A stretch of 64,000 nucleotides of DNA, taken from NCBI GenBank assembly GCA_963781345.1, contig CAWAFQ010000013.1:372001-436000 (forward strand), read 5' to 3'. The notes under the pieces are model-generated. The model ran no database searches, was not told where the DNA came from, and saw only the letters and a program-made list of their open reading frames with translations. This DNA is from JBBRHQ01 sp963781345. GTDB lineage: Bacteria > Actinomycetota > Thermoleophilia > Solirubrobacterales > 70-9. Shown here one piece after another: positions 1 to 8,668 of the stretch. The translations under genes and the position numbers were made by a program. Within the stretch, counting starts at the first letter, position 1. Every line of letters starts with the position of its first letter.

Positions 1-1
1 C

Positions 2-310
2 TCCGACATGCTCGATCAGCTCGACGCGAAGTGCGAGCGGGTCTCGGTCACCGAGCTTCGCGACAACACCTTCTTCGCCTCGATCACGATCTCCGTCAAC
101 GGCTCCGAGATGGACATCGACTCGCGTCCCTCCGACGCCCTCGCCCTCGCCGTACGGGTCTCGGCGCCGATCTTCGCCGCCGAGGACGTGATCGAGGAGT
201 CGGCGATCGAGTTCGAGCACGAGGTCGAGGACACGGAGGAGGTCGTCGACAAGTTCAAGGAGTTCCTCGACGAGGTCTCACCCGAGGATTTCGCTCAGGG
301 CGAGGAGTAG
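2..310 (+). CDS. Bifunctional nuclease (DUF151) family protein, C-terminal part
   Basis: The frame is open from the left edge, so the N-terminus lies outside the window. The visible 100 or so residues carry the hallmark SRPSDALALAVR segment of the BFN/DUF151 family, followed by an acidic C-terminal helix (EVEDTEEVVDKFKEFLDEV). Family members are small proteins of about 150 residues reported to have RNase and DNase activity in plants; their bacterial role is not settled. It runs convergently into ddl with a 9-base gap. The family call is firm; function is inferred from the family only. Confidence 0.85.
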   Translation, partial: SDMLDQLDAKCERVSVTELRDNTFFASITISVNGSEMDIDSRPSDALALAVRVSAPIFAAEDVIEESAIEFEHEVEDTEEVVDKFKEFLDEVSPEDFAQGEE

Positions 311-319
311 CCGCCGCTC

Positions 320-1264
320 TCAGCGAGTCGCAGCGACCCCATCGGGGTCGAGGGCGAGCTCGATGATCCGCTCGACCAGGGCCTCGAACCCGATTCCCGC
401 GGCCTCCGCCGCCTGCGGGAAGAGGCTGGTGTCGGTCAGTCCCGGGATCGCGTTGACCTCGAGCACCTGGGGGCCGGACTCGCCGAGCATCAGGTCGACC
501 CGAGCGAAGCCCGAGCATCCGAGCGCCTCATAGGCGCGCATCGCCACCGCGGTCACCGCGACCGCTTCTTCGGAGGGCAGCGCTGCGGGGCAGACGAATG
601 AGGTGCGGCCGATCTCGTAGCGGGCCTCGAAGTCATAGGTGTCGCTCCCGCGCGGGATCACCTCGACGATCGGAAGCGGCTCGGTGCCGAGGATGCTTAC
701 GGCGAGCTCGCGACCGTCGATGTAGCGCTCGAGCAGGACCCGGTCGCCGTAGCTGAAGGCGGCGATCAGCGCGGCGGGCACCTCGTCGGGTCCGGCGGCG
801 AACTTGACACCCAGGGACGATCCCTGGCCGCTGGGCTTGACCACCATCGGGAAACCCAGCCTCTCCTCGATGTCGGGGAGCGCTTCGGCGGCGCCGAGGC
901 CGCCGAAGGCGGTGTCGCTGAACGCGAACCACTCAGGGGTCGGGATGCCGGATTCACGCAGCAGTTGCTTGGCGGCGACCTTGTCCATGCAGCGGGCGCA
1001 GGCGGCGACGCCGGGACCGGTGTGGGTAATGCCGAGGATCTCAAGCAACTCCTGCACGGTGCCGTCCTCGCCGTCGGGGCCGTGCAGGGCGATGAAGGCG
1101 ACATCGGGGCGCTCGGAGCGCAGGCGCTGGACGAGGTCTGTGCCGACGTCGAGCGATATCACCGTGTGCCCGCGGCGCCCGAGAGCCTCCTCGACGCGGC
1201 CACCGGAGCGAAGCGAGACGCCGCGCTCGAGCGATCGCCCGCCCTTGAGCACCGCGACCTTCAC
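320..1264 (-). CDS. ddl: D-alanine--D-alanine ligase
   Basis: A 314-residue ATP-grasp ligase that joins two D-alanines for peptidoglycan precursor synthesis in the cytoplasm. The N-terminus (KVAVLKGGRSLERGVSLRSG) is the Ddl signature, followed by the MDKVAAKQLL lid region and a C-terminal ARVDLMLGESGPQVLEVNAI segment holding metal and substrate ligands. Length matches the family. The start is GTG; there is no clear ribosome site, and the 60 bases upstream are filled by two palindromes separating it from the aminotransferase on the same strand. Confidence 0.93.
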   Translation of the reverse strand: MKVAVLKGGRSLERGVSLRSGGRVEEALGRRGHTVISLDVGTDLVQRLRSERPDVAFIALHGPDGEDGTVQELLEILGITHTGPGVAACARCMDKVAAKQLLRESGIPTPEWFAFSDTAFGGLGAAEALPDIEERLGFPMVVKPSGQGSSLGVKFAAGPDEVPAALIAAFSYGDRVLLERYIDGRELAVSILGTEPLPIVEVIPRGSDTYDFEARYEIGRTSFVCPAALPSEEAVAVTAVAMRAYEALGCSGFARVDLMLGESGPQVLEVNAIPGLTDTSLFPQAAEAAGIGFEALVERIIELALDPDGVAATR

Positions 1265-1273
1265 GCCGCGCCC

Positions 1274-1318
1274 CCGCCGCTACGGCGGAAGGGCAGGACG
1301 TCGGCGTCCGCGGACGCC
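1274..1318. repeat. Two perfect palindromes between the aminotransferase and ddl
   Basis: Positions 1274-1288 form a CCGCCG / CGGCGG hairpin with a 3-base loop. Positions 1303-1318 are a perfect 16-base palindrome (GGCGTCCGCGGACGCC). Together they fill most of the short gap between two same-strand genes and could act as a terminator or be remnants of a repeat family. Confidence 0.7.
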
Positions 1319-1324
1319 TCCGCC

Positions 1325-2680
1325 TCACGTCCGGGCGAAAGCAGGATCCCGCATCCCCTCCGCTTCGCGTCCGGGGATGCGGGGGTCCTCGATGATTCGG
1401 TGCTCGCCGGTGAGCGTCCCGTAGAGGTTGACCTGTTCGGTCACGACTCTTCCGATGCGGCGGATGCCCTCGCGGATCTCATCCTCGGTGACGCCGGAGA
1501 AGTTGAGGCGCATCGAATTGGTGCCGCGGCCCTCCTCGACGTAGGCGGCCTGGCCGGGGACGAATGCAACCTCGTCGCGCAGGGCCTTAGCCAGCAGGTC
1601 GCCGGTGTCGATGTAGTCGGGCAATGTCGCCCAGATGAAGAGGCCGCCCTCTGGCGCGGTCCAGCGTGCCTGGCGGGGGAAGTGCTCGGCGAGAGAGGAG
1701 AGCATCGCATCACGGCGGCTGCGGTAGATCGCGACCAGGTCCGCGATGTAGTCCTGCCAGCGGCCCTCGGCGAAGTACTCGCGGACGAAGTACTGGGTCA
1801 GGGTCGAGGAGCAGAGGTCGGACGCCTGTTTGCCGAGGACGAGCTTCTCCATCACCGGCGGCGGGGCGACGGCCCAGCCGAGCCGGATGCCGGGGGAGAG
1901 GATCTTCGAGAAGGTCCCGATGTAGACGACGTAGTCCCCGCCGTCGAGCTGGTAGAGCGGCGGCAGCGGCTCGCCCTCGTAGCGCAGCAGCCCATAGGGG
2001 TTGTCTTCGATCACCAGCAGTTCGTGCTCGCGGGCCAGATCCACCAGGCGCTTTCGCCGCTCCAGCGAGAGCGTCACCCCGGCCGGGTTCTGGAAGCTGG
2101 GAACGGTGTAGACGAACTTCGGCTGCCGCCCGTCGGCGACGAGCCCGGACAACGTCCGCTCGAGCGCGTCGATCCTCATCCCGTCGTCGTCGCACTCGAT
2201 CTGGATCACGTCGGCCTGGTAGCTGCAGAAGACGGGGACCGCGCCGGGGTAGGTCGGCGCCTCGCAGATCACAGGGTCGCCGGGGTCGACCAGCGTCTTG
2301 CAGACGAGGTCGATCGCCTGCTGTCCGCCGGTCGTGACGATCACGTCGGCGGGGTCGGGGAGCATCCCCTCGGCGCCCATCACCTCGAGGATGCAGTCCT
2401 TCGTCTCCTCGAAGCCCTCGGTCGGCCCGTACTGAAGCGCCTCTGCGGCGGACTCCTGCGCGATCCGGGTCATCTGGGCGGCGAAGCGCTGCGGCGGGAA
2501 GGTCGACGTGTCGGGCAATCCGCCGGCGAGCGAGATCACCTCTGGGCGAGCGGTTATCGCCATCAGGTCGCGCATCGCCGAGGAGCGCATCACCTTGGTG
2601 CGCTCGGCAAACAGGCCCGCGTAGCGCTCGAGGTCGCGATGGGTCGTGTGGGCGCGGCGGCGCAACGGAGGGTCGCTCAC
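1325..2680 (-). CDS. PLP-dependent aminotransferase, class I/II (LysN/2-aminoadipate type)
   Basis: A 451-residue fold-type I aminotransferase. The opening ISLAGGLPDTSTFP motif, the SFQNPAGVTLS loop and the PLP lysine in GTFSKILSPGIRLGW (about residue 250) match the MocR-like/2-aminoadipate aminotransferase group lacking a DNA-binding domain. Likely reaction: amino transfer between 2-oxoglutarate and an aromatic or 2-aminoadipate-like amino acid; the substrate cannot be told. The last 25 or so residues, after LYGTLTGE, are encoded by a palindromic element and look like an added tail. It diverges from the delta-60 gene. Confidence 0.85.
   Translation of the reverse strand: MSDPPLRRRAHTTHRDLERYAGLFAERTKVMRSSAMRDLMAITARPEVISLAGGLPDTSTFPPQRFAAQMTRIAQESAAEALQYGPTEGFEETKDCILEVMGAEGMLPDPADVIVTTGGQQAIDLVCKTLVDPGDPVICEAPTYPGAVPVFCSYQADVIQIECDDDGMRIDALERTLSGLVADGRQPKFVYTVPSFQNPAGVTLSLERRKRLVDLAREHELLVIEDNPYGLLRYEGEPLPPLYQLDGGDYVVYIGTFSKILSPGIRLGWAVAPPPVMEKLVLGKQASDLCSSTLTQYFVREYFAEGRWQDYIADLVAIYRSRRDAMLSSLAEHFPRQARWTAPEGGLFIWATLPDYIDTGDLLAKALRDEVAFVPGQAAYVEEGRGTNSMRLNFSGVTEDEIREGIRRIGRVVTEQVNLYGTLTGEHRIIEDPRIPGREAEGMRDPAFART
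1348..1383. repeat. Inverted repeat inside the aminotransferase 3' end
   Basis: Perfect 11-base arms (CCCGCATCCCC at 1348-1358 and its complement at 1373-1383) enclose a 14-base loop. Pairing resumes outward with GGA/TCC after a bulge. The element is translated as part of the aminotransferase C-terminus. Confidence 0.75.
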
Positions 2681-2714
2681 GCTCCAGAGTGTGGACTATG
2701 ACGCGAGCCGGTGC

Positions 2715-2720
2715 TAGCCT
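2715..2720 (+). promoter_or_regulatory. -10-like box TAGCCT before the delta-60 gene
   Basis: TAGCCT lies 7 bases before the GTG chosen as start, with no ribosome site between. This is the leaderless arrangement that recurs through the window. Confidence 0.5.
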
Positions 2721-2727
2721 CGGTGCC

Positions 2728-4351
2728 GTGGGGATCTGGGGTTGCCGATGGAGTGCCACAGCGACCGCCGTCGTGATCTCGGCGCTGTTCGCCGCCTCCG
2801 GGACAGCTTCTGCTCGTGACGGCACCCTCGACCGCAGCTTCGGCAGCAACGGGCGCGTGCCGTACAGCTTCGCCCCGGGCAGCGGAGGGGAGGGCCCCGG
2901 GAAGGTGATCGTGCTGAAGAACGGCCGCATCTTTTCGGGAGGCACCGGCGCCGGCAACGGCTGGGGCCTGGCGCTGCACGATCGCCGCGGAGATCCCGTT
3001 GGACTGGGCGGCGTAGGTCTCGCGTATCACCAGATCTCGCCCGGCCCGGGTCCCTTCTCTTCTCCCGCCGACTTCGCGCGCCAGTCCGACGGTCGCTGGG
3101 TCGGCGCGGGCTACGTGAGTGAGACGGGGGGTCAGCCGGCCGCCGCCGTGGCGCGCTTCACCGGTACCGGCGCCCTCGACTCGAGCTTCGGCAACGATCC
3201 GCCAAACTCGCTCGCCGACGGTATCGTCCGCATCGACTTCCCGGGCGCGACCGCTGACTTCGCCTCGGCGGTCACCGTCGACCGCGCGGGCCGGCTCCTG
3301 GTGACCGGGAAGACGGGCGCTCCGTTCACCAGCGGCCCCAACGACATCTTCCTTGCCCGGCTGAGGAAGGACGGCAGCCCAGACCCATCATTTGGGGAGG
3401 GTGGCTTCGCGCTCGCCGGTCCGGGCACCAGCGACCAGGGGGAGGACGTCGCCGTCCTCCCCAGCGGCAATATCCTCGTCGCAGGCGTCACCGACGGAGA
3501 TCTGGTCCTGCTGCGCTACCGGCCGAGCGGAAGGCTCGACAAGTCGTTCGGCGGAGGCGACGGGATCGCCGAGGCTCCCGGCTTCGGCATCGAGAGCGAG
3601 AGCAACGCCGGGATGGTGTTGCTCCGGGGAGGGAAGATCCTCGTCGGCATCAACGACGGAAAGGCTTCGGGAATGTCGTTCAAGGCTGTCGTCGGCGTGG
3701 CTCGCTTCACGGCCAAGGGCCGGCTCGACCGCTCCTTCTCCGGCGATGGCAAGCAACGGATCTCGGTTGGCGATTACGAGTACTTTGGCGGGATCGCGGT
3801 CGCCGATGACGGCCGGATTGTGCTCAGCGCCGTGGTCAGGACAGGGACCCGGAGCGATGTCCTCGTTGCCCGGCTGCTGCCCGCCGGCGCCCGCGACCCC
3901 AGCTTCGGCACGGCGGGAATCGTCGTCAACCACGTGGAGGGGCTCTCACAGGGCGCGTTCGCGCTGGCGATCCAGCCGGACCGCCGCATCGTCGTCGGCG
4001 CGGACACCTATGACGGCAGCTCGGCGGACGCGGCCCTGATCCGACTCCTCGGCGACACCCGCCGACCGGGCACGAAGATCACCGCCGGCCCGATCGGAAG
4101 GGTCTCCAGCGGGAGGGTCAGCCTTCCGCTTCCGTGTCCTCGCCGACGTCCACGCGCGTTTTCAGTGCGCGCTGAGCGGAGCGCAGCCACGGTCCGGGAC
4201 GGCCGCGGCAAAGCCGAGGTTCTCGAACTGCCACTCGCCGCGATCGTTCCCGGTCGCGCCGGGCCGACGCACGTTCCTGGTGCGCGCGATCGACCCAGCC
4301 GGAAACATCGACCGCACCCCAGCCAAGCGCTCATTCACGGCTGTCAGGTAG
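2728..4351 (+). CDS. Secreted delta-60 repeat protein with Ig-like tail (frameshifted near 4121)
   Basis: The GTG at 2728 gives a clean signal peptide (hydrophobic stretch ending ASGTASA). Six delta-60 repeats follow, recognisable by LDRSFGSNG, LDSSFG, PDPSFGEGG, LDKSFGGG, LDRSFSGDG and DPSFGTAG, a beta-propeller-like surface protein class. The first frame reads sensibly to about 4120. The expected tail, with ARFQCALSG, FLVRAIDPAGNIDRTP and stop at 4349-4351, lies in the next frame from about 4124. Without correction the frame would run to 4497 into the next gene. ATG at 2689 and 2698 are alternative starts but place extra residues before the signal peptide. Function is unknown; surface location is inferred. 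Confidence 0.75.
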
Positions 4352-4384
4352 CGGCCCCGGACCCGGCCCGCCGGCGTCCTCGCG

Positions 4385-4390
4385 TAGCCT
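4385..4390 (+). promoter_or_regulatory. -10-like box TAGCCT before 4398
   Basis: TAGCCT followed by a 7-base spacer and ATG at 4398; leaderless pattern. Confidence 0.5.
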
Positions 4391-4397
4391 TGCGCCG

Positions 4398-4826
4398 ATG
4401 GACCTCCTCCTCGCCATCTGTCAGGCGGCCGGGATCGGCGTCGCGATCGGAATGCTCGCCGCCGCCGCCGCCCGCGGGACCTCGACAACCGCCCTGATTC
4501 TGGCCGCCGCGCTGCTCGGAGCCGCGGCCGGCGGACTCTCCGCCGCGTCCGACGACCAGTTCTTCCTGCTCGGAGCAGCGGCTGGGCTGCTCTGCGCCGC
4601 GGCTGCGGCCTCGGTCGTCGGCGGGGTGGTCGCGGGCGCCGCCAAGCGGGGTGGCAGCGGTGGAACGACCGCGTTCGTGGTCTCGATCGTCGCGGTGATC
4701 GTTCTGGCCGCCTCGATCCTGGTGCCTTTCCTTGCGGTCATCGCGATCGCGCTACTCGCCTACCTGGGCTTCGCCAGGCGTCGCCGGGCCCAGCGCAAGT
4801 ACGAGGGCCTGCGCTCGCTGCGGTGA
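4398..4826 (+). CDS. Small multi-span membrane protein of unknown function
   Basis: 142 residues, very rich in Ala, Gly and Leu, with about four or five predicted membrane segments (residues 3-23, 30-50, 56-80, 92-122) and a basic C-terminus (FARRRRAQRKYEGLRSLR) expected on the cytoplasmic side. I do not recognise a family. It heads a same-strand run with a phosphodiesterase, GtrA and a GT87-like protein, suggesting an envelope role by context only. Confidence 0.7.
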   Translation: MDLLLAICQAAGIGVAIGMLAAAAARGTSTTALILAAALLGAAAGGLSAASDDQFFLLGAAAGLLCAAAAASVVGGVVAGAAKRGGSGGTTAFVVSIVAVIVLAASILVPFLAVIAIALLAYLGFARRRRAQRKYEGLRSLR

Positions 4827-4851
4827 GCGGCGCCCGGGAGCGCGGCTGCTG

Positions 4852-6390
4852 ATGCGCAAGAAGCTCGTCCTCAGCTACGTCGACTCGCTGCGCAGCGACA
4901 TGCTCGGTCTGGCGATCGGCAACGGCCAGGCGCCGACCTTCGCCAAGCTCCTCGACCGCGGAGTCTTCATACCCGACTGCGTCTCGAGCTTTCCCTCGGT
5001 GACGCCGGTTGCGTCGGCGGAGATGGTCACCGGTGTCGGTGCGGACGAGCACTGGATCAGCGGGATGAACTGGTACCACCGGCTCGAGCGGCGCTACGTC
5101 GAGTACGGGTCCTCGTTCGAGGCGACGCGGGCCTTCGGCATCTTCCGTGCCCTCTACGACCTCGTCTACAACATGAACCTCGCCCACCTCAGCCCCGAGG
5201 TCGAGACGGTCTTCGAGTCGCTCGACGACGCCGGGCTGCGGACCGCCTCCACCCCTTTTATGATCTACCGTGGCCGTCACCGCCACCAGGTCTCGCTCGA
5301 CGGCCTCCTGCGCCGGGCCGTCGATGCGACCCGCCTCAAGTTTCGCCACCACACGTGGGGGCCGGCAGAGCTCTTCTACGGAGAGCTCTACGCCAGCCGG
5401 CCCGTCCCCTGCAAGCCGAGCTCGATCCCCGGCAACCGGGACGGCTATTCCGCCTGCTGCGCGGCCGAGCTCGCCGCCTCGGGCCTCTATGACTTCCTCC
5501 TCTTCGCGCTTACCGACAACGACAACTACTCTCATCGCCACGGACCGGAGGCGAGCCTGGAATCGATCGCGAAGGCCGACCACTGCTTCGCCAAGCTGGT
5601 CGAGGCCTCGGGGGGCATGGATGGCTTCCTCACCGACAACGCCCTGATCCTGATGGCCGACCACGCCCAGACGGCAGTGCACCGCGAGCTTCCGATCGCC
5701 GAGGCCCTCGGCCGCAGCTGGAAGGTGCTCCAACCTTCCGAGGACCGCCCCGAGGCGGCCGAGCTCGCTGTCAGCCCGACCTCGCGCGCGGCCCACGTCT
5801 ATCTGCTCGAACCGGCAGACCAGCGGGCGGCGCACGCCTCGCTGCGGGAGGACCTGAGGGCGATGGAGGGCGTCGACCTGATCTGCTGGCTTGCCGGGCC
5901 CGACGGGCACCCGCTCGAGCGCCGCGACCCCGGGGTCGATCCATCCGGCGGCTTGACCGCGGTGATCGAGCGCGACGGGACCGAGCTGCGTTTCAGGCCG
6001 GGGTCCGAGGTCGAGGATCTGCGTGGACTGCGCTGGGACCTCAGTGGCGATCTGGGCGCGGTCGACGCATCCGTCTCCGGCGGGGTGATCCGAAGTGACG
6101 AGTACCCGGATGCCCTGGGCCGGGTCTTCTCTGCTCTCTGCGCGCCGCACGCGGGCGACGTCATCGTCTCCGCCTCGCTCGGGTATGAGTGCGTGGACTG
6201 GGGCGGCTCCGCACACGTCGGCGGCGGCAGCCACGGATCGCTCCATCGCGGCGACTCGCTCGGGCCGCTGCTGTTCGTCGGTTGCGGGCCCCAGAGCGCC
6301 CAGGAGCGCCGGCAGTGGAACCTGCGCGACGTCGCGCCCGTGGTTCTCGATCACTTCGGGGTCCGCTCCGCAGTCGGGAGTCCCGCGTGA
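4852..6390 (+). CDS. Alkaline phosphatase superfamily phosphodiesterase/pyrophosphatase
   Basis: A 512-residue protein of the type I phosphodiesterase/nucleotide pyrophosphatase fold. Metal and nucleophile motifs are visible: SYVDSLRSD near the start, SFPSVTPVASAEMVTG (nucleophile Thr region, about residue 45), ALTDNDNYSHRHGP, LMADHAQTAVH and GGGSHGSLHRGD. Such enzymes hydrolyse phosphodiester or pyrophosphate bonds of nucleotides or lipids; the substrate is unknown. No signal peptide is obvious. ATG at 4852 is preferred because everything upstream in frame lies in the neighbouring gene or lacks family character. The gene ends in a 4-base overlap with gtrA-like 6387. Confidence 0.8.
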   Translation: MRKKLVLSYVDSLRSDMLGLAIGNGQAPTFAKLLDRGVFIPDCVSSFPSVTPVASAEMVTGVGADEHWISGMNWYHRLERRYVEYGSSFEATRAFGIFRALYDLVYNMNLAHLSPEVETVFESLDDAGLRTASTPFMIYRGRHRHQVSLDGLLRRAVDATRLKFRHHTWGPAELFYGELYASRPVPCKPSSIPGNRDGYSACCAAELAASGLYDFLLFALTDNDNYSHRHGPEASLESIAKADHCFAKLVEASGGMDGFLTDNALILMADHAQTAVHRELPIAEALGRSWKVLQPSEDRPEAAELAVSPTSRAAHVYLLEPADQRAAHASLREDLRAMEGVDLICWLAGPDGHPLERRDPGVDPSGGLTAVIERDGTELRFRPGSEVEDLRGLRWDLSGDLGAVDASVSGGVIRSDEYPDALGRVFSALCAPHAGDVIVSASLGYECVDWGGSAHVGGGSHGSLHRGDSLGPLLFVGCGPQSAQERRQWNLRDVAPVVLDHFGVRSAVGSPA

Positions 6391-6809
6391 GCCCGGTCGC
6401 GACCGCGAGGCGGATCGGCGCCGGCGCCCGCAAGCCCGACAACTGGCGCCAGCTGGTCAAGTTCGGCCTCATCGGCGCCTCCGGCTACGTGATCAACCTG
6501 GCGGTCTTCACCGCGCTGGTCGAGGAGTTTGGCGCCCATCACCTAGCGGCCGCCGTCGCCGCCTTCGGCGTCGCCGTCTCCAGCAACTTCTACTGGAACC
6601 GCACCTGGACTTTCCGCGGCTCTGGCGGCCACGCCGGGTTCCAGGCGGCGCGCTTCTTCACGGTCAGCGTCGGCTCGCTGCTCGTCAACCTCGTCGTCCT
6701 CGAGATGCTGATCACCGCCGGCCTCGGTGAGGTTCCCGCGCAGGCAATGGCCGTCGCCACCGCGATGCCGCTCAACTTCGTGGGTAACAAGCTGTGGACC
6801 TTCGGCTGA
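6387..6809 (+). CDS. GtrA family membrane protein
   Basis: 140 residues with four membrane segments. The WRQLVKFGLIGASGYVINL opening, SSNFYWNRTWTF in the middle and LNFVGNKLWTF at the end are typical GtrA signatures. GtrA proteins are thought to flip or help present polyprenyl-linked sugars during cell-surface polysaccharide synthesis. The GTG start overlaps the stop of the phosphodiesterase (GTGA), implying translational coupling, and the gene overlaps the following glycosyltransferase-like gene by 16 bases. Confidence 0.88.
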   Translation: MSPVATARRIGAGARKPDNWRQLVKFGLIGASGYVINLAVFTALVEEFGAHHLAAAVAAFGVAVSSNFYWNRTWTFRGSGGHAGFQAARFFTVSVGSLLVNLVVLEMLITAGLGEVPAQAMAVATAMPLNFVGNKLWTFG

Positions 6810-8668
6810 AGAGGCGGGTCGCGCAGCGCACAGAGCGGGGCTCGCGGCCGCTGCTGTGGCTGGGGGTGGCGATGGCGATCGTCGCACTCTGGCCGCCGGG
6901 AACGGCCCTCGGCGCCGAACCCACGGCGACCGAGGCCGCGACCTCGCCAAAGGCTCGCCAGATCGGCTCCGAGGAGGCCACGCGGGTCGCCGACCGCGAC
7001 CCGAAGGTGGTCTCCCAGCGCCGCCTGCACCCGGGCATGTATTCGTCCGCCAGCCTCGTCGACGGCAACTGGGAGGTCGGCTACTTCGCGCGCGGCGATG
7101 AGGTCGCGCTCGTCCTCGTCGACCCGACCACCGGACTCGTCCGCGAGTCCTGGACCGGCTACCAGGTCGCCTGGAAGATGGCCCGGGGCTACTCGGGCGC
7201 GTTCGGGCACAAGCTCAACGCCCCCTACGTCTTCATCCCCCTCTGCCTGATCTTCCTCATCGGCCTCGCCGACTGGCGGCGGCCCTGGCGGATCGCGAAC
7301 CTGGATCTGCTGGTCCTGCTCGCCTTCGGCGCCTCGCACTTCTTCTTCAACCGAGCCGAGATCGGCGTCTCGGTACCGCTCCAGTACCCGCCGCTGATCT
7401 ACCTGCTTGCGCGCATGCTCTGGATCGGCTTCCGGGGCAGGGGAGAGGGGCTGAGGCCGGTCTGGCCCGCGCGGTGGCTTCTGATCGCCGCCCTCTTCCT
7501 CGTCGGCTTCCGGGTCGGTCTCAACCTCGCCGACTCCGGCGTGATCGACGTCGGCTATGCCGGGGTCGTCGGCGCCGACCGGGTCGCCGACGGGCTGCAG
7601 GTTTATGACAACTTCCCCGGCGACGTCTCCGCGGGCGATACCTACGGACCCGTCAACTACTACGCCTACGTCCCCTTCGAGCAGATCTGGCCATGGACGG
7701 GCAGCTGGGACGACGTCCCCGGCGGCCACGGCGCCGCTGTCTTCTTCGACCTCGGAGCCTTCGCCCTGCTGATCCTCCTCGGCTACCGGATGCGCCGGGG
7801 CCCCCCGGGAGCGATGCTCGCCGCGACCCTCGCCTTCGCCTGGGCAGCCTTCCCCTACACCGCCTACGTCCTCGAATCAAACTCCAACGACTCCCTGGTC
7901 GCCCTGCTGCTGATCGCAACCCTTGTGGTCGCAGCGCGGCCGGTGGCAAGGGGCGCAATGCTCGCCCTGGCGACCCTGACCAAGTTCGCCCCGATAGTCC
8001 TCGCACCAATGCTCGCGACCTACGACGCCCGCGATTCAGACGACTCTGGCGGCAGAGCTGAGTCGGCCGAACCCGGGGCCCTGAACGCCACTCCCGCGGG
8101 TGGCACGGAATGGGAGGACCCATCCCCGAGCACCCGCCGGGAGCGCAGGGGATGGTGGGTCCCATTCCGTGACAGGACCCGCGGCCCAGCAGCCTTCGCG
8201 GTGGCGTTCATCGGCGTCTCGGCCCTGGTCATGTTCCAGACCATCCTCGACCCCGGCCTGCAGACGTTCTACGACCGCACCCTCGGCTATCAGGGCGCCC
8301 GCGAAAGTCCCTTCAGCGTCTGGGGTCAGGTCCCATCGCTGGAGCCGCTTCGCACCGGAATCATCGTCGCAACCGGCCTCCTGGCCGTGGTGCTTATGTT
8401 CCGGCCCCGTCGCAAGTCGCTGGTCCAGGTGGCGGCGCTCGGCGGCGCCCTGATGATCGCGGTCGAGTTGACCGCCGAGCACTGGTTCTACCTCTACATC
8501 GTCTGGTTCCTGCCGCTGGTGCTGGTGGCGATTGCCGGGCTCAGGCCGGAGCCGGAACCAGGATCTGCTCGATCGATTCCGCCAGACCGTCTGGCCGAAC
8601 CACGACCAGAGCCCCCATCACCCAGACGTCCTCCTCGGCGGTCTCGAAGCGAACCGGCATCTGCGTGA
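6794..8668 (+). CDS. PepSY-like domain fused to GT87-type polytopic glycosyltransferase
   Basis: 624 residues. A signal-like segment (about residues 20-45) is followed by an extracytoplasmic stretch resembling PepSY (WEVGYFARGDEVALVLVDPT), then a polytopic region with at least nine hydrophobic segments typical of GT87/DUF2029 polyprenyl-phosphate-sugar-dependent transferases. Motifs include YGPVNYYAYVPFEQIWPW and a lumenal ESNSNDS. Residues 434-462 come from a palindromic insertion. The last 40 or so residues are Pro/Arg/Ser-rich and overlap ymdB by 128 bases tail to tail, so the true stop may have been lost to an indel. Probable role: adding a sugar to an envelope glycolipid or polymer outside the membrane. 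Confidence 0.75.
   Translation: MDLRLKRRVAQRTERGSRPLLWLGVAMAIVALWPPGTALGAEPTATEAATSPKARQIGSEEATRVADRDPKVVSQRRLHPGMYSSASLVDGNWEVGYFARGDEVALVLVDPTTGLVRESWTGYQVAWKMARGYSGAFGHKLNAPYVFIPLCLIFLIGLADWRRPWRIANLDLLVLLAFGASHFFFNRAEIGVSVPLQYPPLIYLLARMLWIGFRGRGEGLRPVWPARWLLIAALFLVGFRVGLNLADSGVIDVGYAGVVGADRVADGLQVYDNFPGDVSAGDTYGPVNYYAYVPFEQIWPWTGSWDDVPGGHGAAVFFDLGAFALLILLGYRMRRGPPGAMLAATLAFAWAAFPYTAYVLESNSNDSLVALLLIATLVVAARPVARGAMLALATLTKFAPIVLAPMLATYDARDSDDSGGRAESAEPGALNATPAGGTEWEDPSPSTRRERRGWWVPFRDRTRGPAAFAVAFIGVSALVMFQTILDPGLQTFYDRTLGYQGARESPFSVWGQVPSLEPLRTGIIVATGLLAVVLMFRPRRKSLVQVAALGGALMIAVELTAEHWFYLYIVWFLPLVLVAIAGLRPEPEPGSARSIPPDRLAEPRPEPPSPRRPPRRSRSEPASA
8096..8182 (+). repeat. 87-base palindromic element inserted in frame in a GT87-type gene
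   Basis: The arms 8104-8127 and 8148-8171 form an imperfect 24-base inverted repeat with a perfect 12-base outer part (CACGGAATGGGA and complement). Pairing resumes outward with GCGGGT (8096-8101) and ACCCGC (8177-8182). The unit is 87 bases, exactly 29 codons, and encodes a hydrophilic loop between membrane segments. Confidence 0.7.
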
